Part shown: piece by piece, positions 55,204-64,000 of the stretch
Layout of the letters: every line of letters begins with the position of its first letter
Numbering within the stretch: the first letter of the stretch is position 1
Assembly: GCA_026745465.1 (NCBI GenBank)
Contig: JACYXH010000783.1
Location: 1,557,501-1,621,500 of the forward strand
Length of the DNA stretch: 64,000 nucleotides
Source: Lota lota
Lineage: Eukaryota > Chordata > Actinopteri > Gadiformes > Lotidae
Direction of reading: 5' to 3'
Made by a program: the position numbers and the translations under genes
Notes under the pieces: generated by a model
What the model was told of the DNA's origin: nothing
The model's input: the letters and a program-made list of their open reading frames with translations, nothing else
The model's database searches: none

Positions 55204-58200
55204 CTATGTCACCGTCGTGGAGTTCTGTCCTCGGATGGCACACCATGCCATGAAAACATCCCTGTAGAAGGAGGAACACACACACACACTCACAATGTGG
55301 TTATACTTTAAACATTTGTGAAGGAACAGTCGTTTTGGACTTCATTACCCAGCAAGCACTGAGCATTCGTTGGCCAAAGAACCTGTTTGCGGTTTTCAAC
55401 TGCCATGTTCAACTGATTTAAAGACAAAATCGATTGAATAACGTCCGACTACAATAATACACAATGCTATCAATAGTGTAGTTTTACCTCTGTAAAGATG
55501 TATATTATTCGTTTATTATCATGGCTTACAGCTTATCGTTCTTCCACTGGGAAAACATTATGGTATGTGTGTGCATATGTTTGTGCGTACCTGCAGTGCG
55601 TTGCTACACAGTCATTGCTGCAGTACTCTTTGTCCCAGTCCTTGTTCTCCACCGCTGGGTTACCACACCCTGCGCGCACGCACATACTGGTGGTGGCGGC
55701 CGGGGTCACCCCTGAGCCCGGGGTCACACTCACCTCCACCTCCATCTGGCGTGAAAACATAACGCACTCCGTCACTCACGGAGGAGTACTACAGAAATAC
55801 CTTCAATTATCGGTGACAACAGTATTTCCTTTACTACAAAGGTCAAAGGTCTCGAGGAAAACGTCTACTCGAAAGAGAAAGCAAGAAATTATCTGAAGGA
55901 ACATTATTTATACTACTAAATAGTAAAAGACGTACGAAAATAAGTACGTCTACACAAATAGAAGAACTTTGGTGTAGTTCTACTCAAGTAAGAGAAAGAA
56001 ATGAGGAAATGACAGTGTGACTGGCTCGATACGAGAACAGTATACTTCGATATGAGAACCGTTTACCTTGAAATGAGAACAGTACATTGTTATGTGAGAA
56101 CAGTACACTTTGATGTGAGAACAGTACACTTTGATTGGAGAACGGTATACTTTGATGTGAGAACAAGTATACTTTGATGTGAGAACAGTACACTTTGATG
56201 TGAGAACAGTACACTTTGATTGGAGAACGGTATACTTTGATGTGAGAACAAGTATACTTTGATGTGAGAACAGTACACTTTGATGTGAGAACAGTACACT
56301 TTGATTGGAGAACGGTATACTTTGATGTGAGAACAAGTATACTTTGATGTGAGAACAGTACACTTTGATGTGAGAACAGTACACTTTGATTGGAGAACGG
56401 TATACTTTGATGTGAGAACAAGTATACTTTGATATGAGAACAGTACACTTTGATGTGAGAACAAGTATACTTTGATATGAGAACAGCATCCTTTGCTGTG
56501 ATAGCATTTTTTAGAAGTAGATTTTGTAAAACACATCCACAGGTCTGCGGTACAGAATGACGTCATCCGGTCCTACCTCTCCCTCCACCTCCTCTCCGCC
56601 CATAACCATGGAAGCAGTGGCAGACTGGTCCATCTCCCCCACATCTCCCAGTAAGGCGGTCGCCCCCGACAACGACGGCGTCGTCGCGACGACGCTCCCG
56701 ACCTGCAGCGTCGCCGGGACGATCTTGATCTGCAGAGGAGGGGGCGGAGCCATGCTGCCGCCGGCGGTGGCCGTGGCCTGAGGCTTGGCCTGCAGAGGGG
56801 GCGGGGCCTGGCTGTGCGCCATCTGCTGGAGGCGGGGCGGGGGCGAGGCTATGCCGTGCATGGGCTGCAGCGGGGGCGGTTGCCGGGGAGGTGCGGCCAT
56901 GGCCGTTACCGTGACGCCCCCGGACGGCGAGGGCGTCTGCTTGATGATGATCTTAGCGATTGCAGGGGGGGGGCTGGGGGCCGGAGGCTTGATGGCGCCA
57001 GTGCGGGAGCGCGTGGACACCTGGGGGAGGTCCAGGATGATGTTGGAGGTGCAGATGTTGGTGATGGTGTTCTCCTCGGGGATGTAGTGTTGCACCCTGC
57101 TGGGGCGGGAGGAGGAGGGGGTGATGCGGGGAGGAGAGGGGGGGGAAGGCTCGGGGTCGTCCAGTACCTCGATTGGAGCCTGGGGGAAGAACGGGGAGTT
57201 TACCTTTAGTCGTTCAGCAGACGTTTTTGTACTAAAGGACTCACAGTGAATCCAGATGTCATTAAGGAAGCGGTAGGGTTAGACTAGGGATCTAACCCAG
57301 AACCTTCTGGTTGGCTGGCTCTGTGTGTGTGTGTGTTACCTGGGACACGTGTCCGGCCAGGTAAGCTCCAAGGGATCTCAGGTACTCCCTCTTGGCTGCG
57401 TCGGTCTTCCTCTTGTACACCTGGACAGGTGGGGGGGGGGGGGGGGTGTCATGATATTCTGGTGTAGCGGTGCAGCTCAGGTTGTGAAATCTAGAACCCA
57501 ACTTTCTATAGAGTACCTTGCTTATGTTTGGCCAAGTTGTTCGTTTTGTTAGGTTAACCCGAAAATGTAAATGACAAGTCAAATAATACGTTTTTTAACT
57601 TGTAAGACAAGTTTAACCTTCTAATAATGTAACGTTATTTGGTTTTATTTTAGCATCAAAAATGAATTTCATAACGTGAATCCAACGTGAATATGAATAC
57701 CACACAGGAGAAAACCTTTATTTGTTTTTAGTTTCATCCGTCTAGAATAAATACACAAATAAAATGAACTTGACTGAAATGTGATATCGATGCGTCGGCC
57801 ATCTTGAGCCGTAGCTCCGCCCACCTGCTTCTGCTCCTCCCCCAGGCTGTCCCACATGGACGCCACGATCCTGGACACCTCTCCGAAGGTGGCGTTGGGG
57901 TTCTGGCCCTTGATGGCGGCCTGCGTGTCCCTGAAGAACAGAGCGTAGGCCGACACCGGCTTCACCGGCTCGTTGGGATCCTTCTTCTTCCTCCCCTTCT
58001 TTCCTCCTCCTCCTCCTCCTGCCCTGCGCCCCGGGGCCAGGGAAGAGGTGCTGGAGGAGGAGGTGCTGGAGAAGGACGAGGAGGGGAAGGGGGAGTCGGC
58101 CATGGAGGGGTCGAGGGAGATGACCCCCTGGGAGCCGGAGAGGGAGACCGGGGATTCCACCAGGACACTCTGGACAGGAATAGAAGAACCCCACATGAAG

Positions 58201-60165
58201 AGCTTCTCTGGTTGGTGTTTTAGTATAACCTTTATAACTTTTAATTATACATTTACATGTTTTAATAACTTTGTATCACTAAAGTTTGCATAAACTTTAA
58301 TATTCAACCGACACTTTGCGGGGATATTTCTCTTCGGTAAGCAGATGCTGTGTTACGTAACAATTCCGCGTTATCATCGCGATGAACATCATCCAAAATG
58401 GCCGACTAACCCGGCTGAAATCGTCCATGTCGTCGTCCTGCAGCGAGCTAGTAGGCGATGCCGTCGGAGACAGACGGTTGTCGGGGGACTGGGACTCCTG
58501 CAACATGGCCCCGCCCACCAGGCCCAGCCCCAGCTGAGCGCTGAGCTCTGATTGGTCAATGGTGGTGAGCTGATTGGTGGCCAGCAGGGCCTGGCCCATG
58601 TCGCCAAGAGGAACGTCGATGGTCATTGGAGAGGAGCTGCTGAACTGGGAACCAATAGGATGGCCCAGGTCCTTGGAGGAGCGTGAAAAACCGAATTGAG
58701 TTCAGTTATGGAATTGGTTATTAGTTTCCGTTTTATGTTCACACACTTCATTTATCTGCTAGTGATCTGTCTGCCATCCCACTGTGTGTTCCTCCTCAGG
58801 ATCTTTTCACAACTGGGTTCATTTTTTATTTTTGTTCTCTTTTGCTTCTTAAATGTATCTATGTAATTCATTGATGTCTCATTGATATTTCAACTCACAT
58901 AGCTGAAATGACAAAATATCTTATTTTATTTTCAAACTCAAAATATCTATATTTCTTGTTGTTGCGTTGTTTCCTTTGTTAAGCACTTTACTGTCTTGTA
59001 TACAATCGCTATAATCAATAAAGTTTGATTGATGGATGCCCTCACCATGCCCAGAGACGACCCCAGCAAGGCGCCCCCCCCTGGCTGGCTGATCCCCCCC
59101 AAACTCAGGTGCTCCAGACCCTGGGAGGGGGTGTTGACGTAAGTGGAGGCGAAGGAGGGGTCATCGCCGCCCACCACCGCGTTGCCGGGGACGGCCACCC
59201 CGTCGTCGGGAGAGGGGTCTCCGAAGTGGGAGACCCCGTGGTGGGAGGAGGAGAGGGCCGAGTCGGGGTCAAGGGGGATGGAGGGGATCTCAAACTCCTC
59301 ATCGCCAAGACTGGGGGTGTGGAAGGTCTGGGGGAGGGAGAGAGGGAGAGAGAGAGAGAGAGAGAGAGAGAATTGAGAAGTGGAAGTAGAATATTATGAG
59401 TGCATTCATGTCTTGGAATGGCTGGCTGGGTGGGACTCAAACCCAGAGCCCTGGCCTTGTAATGCCATGCAGAGGACTGAGAAGAGAGAAGTACCTCTGA
59501 GGAGGAGAGGAAGGGGTGGTTGGAGCCCGATATGGTGAGGTAGCTGTCGCTGGCTCCAGGGAACTGAAACATCAAGATCCACAACAGAACATTAGTATGT
59601 GTTTTAGGAAGTAGCATTTGAGCTAAAATACCGTGAAAAGCTAAACACTGGGCTGTGTTGACTGTTGACTGTTCTTGAGTCTTCAGAAGAGGCAGCCTAA
59701 CCCAGATGTGAGGAACATATCTAAATACTGCAGCTGTTTGTGTGGTATGTTTTGACATTTTAAAGACACAAGCAAATAGAGTTATAGATTTATTTTCTTT
59801 CTTCTTTTAAAGGGTTTAAAGGCATGACTACAATCTACACTTGGTCTTAACTCAGGACACCGTGCACTCAAAAGTGACAACACGCACAGAAACCTCCGCG
59901 CATATTTGATTAATCCGATTCAGGACGCGCAGCTTGCAGTATTCAAACAAGCAAAGTACACATGTCGGAACCAGTTTATTCGCATGCTCAGCATAGTATT
60001 GGGCATCAACATGCCAAAAAGGTCAACTTTGAATCTTCCTTCCTATGCACGGCGGGTCACCTTGCCGACAGAGTCAAATCCGTTAAAAGCCTGCGGGTCC
60101 AGAAACTCCGTATCGACATGCTGTCCCGTCTCGTCCGTCAAATCCGAATAAAAATTTAGGTCCAT
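55204..60165 (-). CDS. tox4: TOX high mobility group box family member 4
   Basis: TOX4 is a nuclear HMG-box protein, known in mammals as part of the PTW/PP1 phosphatase complex on chromatin. Nine coding exons: 60165-60061 ([20 protein letters not shown]), 59563-59495, 59327-59046, 58671-58411, 58169-57825, 57420-57340, 57179-56577, 55745-55591 and 55261-55204. Total 1959 nt, 652 aa, all phases agreeing; human TOX4 has about 621. The N-terminal acidic region ([20 protein letters not shown]) is typical of the family. A basic nuclear signal ([13 protein letters not shown]) leads into the single HMG box (residues about 315-385), which is split between exons 5 and 6 ([19 protein letters not shown] ... 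YLAGHVSQ). A long Pro/Gln/Ala-rich region follows, then the family's Cys-containing end ([31 protein letters not shown]) and [11 protein letters not shown]. In mammals TOX4 and SUPT16H lie close together, which supports orthology. Confidence 0.96.
56040..56495. repeat. higher-order minisatellite in the last but one tox4 intron
   Basis: Subunits of about 21 bp ('gagaacagtacactttgatg') are arranged in an 85-bp higher-order unit. The marker 'ttggagaacggtatac' recurs at 56136, 56221, 56306 and 56391, exactly 85 bp apart. The array ends about 80 bp before the 56577 exon edge. The 150-175 residue open frames are artefacts. Confidence 0.95.
57420..57447. repeat. G tract at the tox4 HMG-box intron end
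   Basis: 'gtgggggggggggggggggtgt' lies about 10 bp from the 57420 acceptor. On the transcript it is a C tract that forms the polypyrimidine run. Confidence 0.8.
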
Positions 60166-61715
60166 TGTGAGTCGGCCTTCATGTGAAATGTCTTCGATGC
60201 CACGGGGTGCAATGTGTTAAAGTCTCCACTGTCAAAAAAAATGAATTAAAAAAATGGTAACACACCACCAAAACAATGCCCTGACAGCAAGAACCCTCCT
60301 CTCTTTAAAGTCCACCCTGAATCGTGGATAATATTTACTGCACGGATGCTGGGGCTTGCGTGCCACTTAGCCACATGAACACATGCCGCCGACGACACCC
60401 AAAAATAACCACCGTGTTTGGCTGGCTGTGGAGCTAACGTGGCTATCCGAAGTGCTGACTGTCCTACTAAGGGTGGTGGGGGGGGGGGGGGGGGGGGGGT
60501 TTAGTCGGCGTGTGATCGACGCAAAGCTGCGGTACTAGTTTACAACCCGCCTGGATTCCGTCCCGGTCAGTCTGCTGCCACGTCCTGGGACAACCACCAC
60601 GACGCCCCCGCACCGCCGGGCAGGAGATGACACAAACCGCCGGGGAGACAAACGGTTGATTCTGGGCTTGGAAGACGGCCGTATAAGACTCCGAAAAAAA
60701 CAAAACGTCCCCGATTTTCTCCCCGTTCGTGTTGCCTTGATCCTCGATCCATTGAGAGAGCCTGCTCAGAGGCCCAGGCTGCTCAGTGGACCCAGAGCCA
60801 TAGATCGCATCAAGGTTCAGGATTTGGATTATAAAGCGGAGAAAGAAAGGGGGTGGGTTGTTTTAAAAGGTTTGCCGAAGAACTGTCATTCATGTTTTGG
60901 TTAAATAAAAAGGCGTAAGTGTAGCTACATATGTAAAGCTTCTATATCTAATGAACCAACCCAGTCTTACCTTGCATCCCAAATGGTTTGCTCCAGACAG
61001 TGGTACCTAGTACCACAAACTGTAAACAATAAATACATGGGCCTTGGAGATTATTAAGACCTACTGAGGTCGGGGTGTATTAAGATATAGTAATTGGTTT
61101 TGGGTCAGGGGGTAGTTCTTAATGATTGCATGATATGTCATTGATAAGAGGGGGGGGTGATAAACCGCTGGAAAGATAAATCATTGTACATGTGTGGAGG
61201 AGAAGATCATCACGGAAGGAGTTGGTGACAATCAAAGGTTATGCTCGTCGGAAGGTCATACGCTGTCTACTCTCCGTCTTACCTCCATTGTCACCCCGAA
61301 TGTTTTTTTTTTTGGTCCCACTTAGTGAACTTCGCCCGGATTTGATTTCCTCACATCACTTCACAACATGGCACCTGCGTCGGGTACGTACGACGTACGT
61401 GAGTGGAAATGACCTCATCACGTCGGAGACACGTTTACGTTCCGAATAAAGACAACAAGGAAGTATGATAATGTAATAATACTTCTGAAGCGGTGATTTA
61501 TTTCAAAATTGGTTTATTTGCTTCCGTATATTTCAAGCACCGTCATATTCCTATTTTATATTAATGTCATTAAAAATGATAAAAGTTCGGATTTTTCTTT
61601 ATGTACAAGCAGTCAACTAAACTAAACAAAAATAATCAATGACAAGCGAACAATACACAAATAATGCAAAAATAAAACAAACATCCCTACATATAACTAT
61701 GCATTGGAGATGTAA
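60166..61715. other. tox4 promoter region and spacer
   Basis: A GC-richer patch (about 60480-60860), with a poly-G run at 60477-60499, is the likely tox4 promoter or 5' UTR. No TATA box is evident. Beyond it there is no supported exon. Confidence 0.4.
60477..60499. repeat. poly-G tract
   Basis: Over twenty G residues about 310 bp upstream of the tox4 ATG. C-runs in the transcript direction; G-quadruplex potential on the plus strand. Confidence 0.85.
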
Positions 61716-61946
61716 AATCCCGTTCTTAGGCGCGCGCACACCATTTCAAGACCCATCCCTTTGTGACATCACAAGTGGGTTGTACGCCGGACAGATCAAC
61801 TCCTGCCTGACCAGTCGAGGCAGTCCACCACTCAGCTCCTTCCAGCCAATATAGGAGTTGGACTATCCCTCTTGTGATGTCACAAAAGGGGTCGATTTTT
61901 GGCTCGTCAACGCGACACCTGGTGGTTAAACAGGGGACCTTTTATT
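61716..61946. mobile_element. copy of the GGGCCC/TGTGATGTCAC element
   Basis: It contains 'ctttgtgacatcacaagtgg' and, inverted about 110 bp later, 'cctcttgtgatgtcacaaaa', then 'gcgacacctggtggttaaac' and 'ggggacctttta'. The inverted arrangement suggests a foldback element. It matches copies at 17.6, 24.4 and 47.8 kb. Confidence 0.45.
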
Positions 61947-63261
61947 GGTTAGTGGATAGCAGGAAACGTGTTGTGGTGGGAGAGCTGCACACGGACTACT
62001 GTGTGGGGACAAACTATTGGCTTGAGGGAATGGCAGCAGGTCATAGCGCCAAATGCACCCACACACTAATTACACATTAATAACATCCGCTTACACACAC
62101 ACACACACACACCAAACATGTTTAAACAGCACAATACTGTAGTTCCCCTGTTTCCAGGTGAATCTGGAGTCACATCCAAATCGACATCTGTTTGACAAAC
62201 AAACTTGGACTCCGAACTTGGCCAAATTACACTTAAGGGAGCTATGGTGAACTAGCTCCTTTACAACACTTCCCATAATACAGTCTGTAGAGATGATGAT
62301 TTGGCAACTTATTAAAAGTAGTGTAATTGTGTCGCAATCTTCCATGTGGGTTTAAACCATTTAAAACGTTCAAAAGCAGTAACATACAGTGGTTGGTGGG
62401 AAGAGGAAAAAGGTTAGAGAGACAAGGGGAGGAGTTGAGGGATGAGGTGAAAGCTACACTTTCGTGAACCTTTGTCAGTTTTCTCTTCTTTCTTCTCGGT
62501 CTCCATCCCATTATCGTCCCTCAGAGGAAAACCGAATAACACTTTCAAGTAAGCATACAGAAACCTGTAAAAAAAAAAAAAAAGCTAGGTACCATGACAA
62601 CTGTGTCCTTCTAAAAATTTATCTTAGGATGGCTTGTGCGTGTGTTTAGCCAAGAAACCGGATTCCATCCACAGAACACACTGCTGCCTAAATACATTCT
62701 CTATTAAACAGAGCCCTGAGTCACATCTGTGCAACACTGACCGACCGAGATCTAGAACACTGACAGAGTTCTAGAACACTGTCCGTGTTCTAGAGCACTG
62801 ACCGAGATCTAGAACACTGACAGAGTTCTAGAACACTGGCAGTGTCTTCTGGCTTATCATTGGTCCACCGCCCTGGCACTCTAGCACCCATTGACCCAAT
62901 CAGTGCACCATACTGGCCCCTTATTCAAACTGAACGACACACGTCCCAGTGCCACACGTGCCAAATGTGCACATGCATGAACAAACATCAACACACTCAC
63001 ACACACGTGTACACGTTTGTTATTGAAGGATTGTGTTGGCATTCTTGTGGCATGACATTAGTGGAATATATCCTTATTATGACAGTGGCTAATAGAAAAC
63101 AGGGAGGGGGCGGGGGGGGGGGGGCGTAGATCCACGCAGCAACAATGGCAGTCTGTCTTTTACTGGGATAACGGACAAGCCACGCCCCCTCAGATCTGAG
63201 AGGCCGTTCCTATTGATTGCCCTGTTCATCTCCTCAGAGCCCCCTCCCTCTCCTCGTCCAA
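61947..63261. other. spacer with minisatellite and SINE remnants
   Basis: It holds the 62745-62842 array and a poly-G run at 63108-63124. A possible minus-strand exon around 62450-62515 (DNGMETEKKEEKTDKGSRK) has weak splice signals and is not called. Confidence 0.4.
62745..62842. repeat. TTCTAGAACACTG tandem array
   Basis: Five copies of an about 20-bp unit ('ctgacagagttctagaacac'), alternating with 'gaccgagatctagaacactg'. Each unit has the palindrome TTCTAGAA, which is two inverted heat-shock-factor NGAAN blocks. Confidence 0.8.
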
Positions 63262-63357
<96 letters not shown>

Positions 63358-63469
63358 TCACCAATCAGGAACCTTTTACTCAAACCCACAAAGTTAGTTC
63401 ACATATTTTCTAACAGGATAGTGTAGAAGTGAGGGTGGTTGACTCCCAGCAAAAAGGTGGAAATGTCCT

Positions 63470-63715
63470 CAGTCTTACCTGTAAGCATCCTTGAGCAAGA
63501 TGTCCTACTTACCCCTAGCTGCTCCTTAGTGACCTGTCTATGTACTGCCTAAACCCTACTTGCTCCTTAAGGACCAGTCTCTGAACTGTTTAACCCCTAC
63601 CTGCTCCTTAATGACCTGTCTCTGTACTATCTAACCCCTACTGGCTCCTTAAGGACCTGTCTCTGTACTGTCCAACCCCGACCTGCTACTTAATGACCGG
63701 TCTCTGCAGTGTTGT
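63470..63715 (+). mobile_element. SINE-like element with internally duplicated tail
   Basis: It begins 'cctgtaagcatccttgagca' as in the 10.4 and 29.4 kb copies, then repeats 'ctgctccttaatgacctgtc' plus 'tctgtact.t..aacccctac' four times with a period of about 58-61 bp. Confidence 0.6.
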
Positions 63716-64000
63716 GTTACTTTATTTAATAGTATTAATAATAATAATAATAAAAAAAAAATATATATAACAAAAAATGAACCAGCCAAGATGGCCGTCA
63801 TTATGAATACTTACCGGCCAAATGAAATTCTGGTCAGCTAATGGCCGGTATATGCCTGCTAACATACATTTTTGGTAAAAGCGTCTAATAAAAGGACTAA
63901 AAAGTACTTATTATTTCACCGTTTTTACTTTCAATGTATTCACTACATTTTCACGTTTGCGATGTTAATGTTCCCCTGTGCCAATCTAGCTCTGGAGAAA

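Noticed and set aside
55980..56566. Minus-strand frames of 154-175 residues with repeated VLFSHQS-like words
   Set aside because: They translate the 85-bp higher-order minisatellite in a tox4 intron.
61368..61385. Plus-strand ATG (MAPASG) followed by a gtacgt donor-like site
   Set aside because: No downstream exon, promoter or homologue supports it, and a single good donor after six codons is weak evidence.
62450..62515. Minus-strand exon-like stretch encoding DNGMETEKKEEKTDKGSRK
   Set aside because: The acceptor and donor are poor and Lys/Glu-rich sequence arises easily from AAG/GAG-rich DNA.

Overview
The window is from a ray-finned (teleost) fish. It has compact vertebrate genes with GT-AG introns, very long (CA)n/(GT)n microsatellites, tRNA- and 5S-derived retroposon remnants, short inverted-repeat elements, and fish-type families (fucolectin, two-domain secreted C-type lectins, SAMD9-like). 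I read splice sites by hand. For mrpl48, the TRIM gene, the fucolectin, supt16h and tox4 every exon phase agrees and the total coding length is divisible by three, so these models are strong.

Layout. 1-6.9 kb is gene-poor and AT-rich. 6.9-10 kb (+) holds a short, frameshifted SAMD9/SAMD9L-like gene that keeps only the NTPase-TPR-OB end of the family, behind a TATA box and an IRF-like site. 11.0-14.2 kb (-) is mrpl48 (214 aa). 15.6-19.8 kb (-) is a RING/B-box/coiled-coil TRIM ligase (517 aa) with an acidic tail. 21.9-22.6 kb (+) may hold a tiny two-exon membrane protein. 23.4-37.4 kb is a lectin island, all on the minus strand: a secreted two-C-type-lectin gene whose second domain is frameshifted, a second two-domain C-type lectin gene without a visible signal peptide, a three-domain F-type lectin (fucolectin, 464 aa), and a tandemly repeated signal-peptide/promoter unit with a dead C-type lectin fragment. 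39.5-53.0 kb (-) is supt16h (24 coding exons, 1033 aa). 55.2-60.2 kb (-) is tox4 (9 coding exons, 652 aa). The last exon of an unidentified minus-strand gene lies at 63.3 kb.

How it fits together. supt16h and tox4 are chromatin genes that are also near neighbours in mammals, so the right part is conserved synteny. The lectin island and the SAMD9-like gene are fast-evolving innate-immunity genes. The lectin modules are nearly all bounded by phase-1 introns and can be shuffled without breaking frame. The region shows that process under way: duplicated signal exons, a truncated C-type lectin fragment, and a fucolectin sitting between signal exons and C-type lectin exons. Both copies of the signal exons carry an octamer plus TATA promoter like that of immunoglobulin V genes. 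Several introns are built from simple repeats that touch the splice sites.
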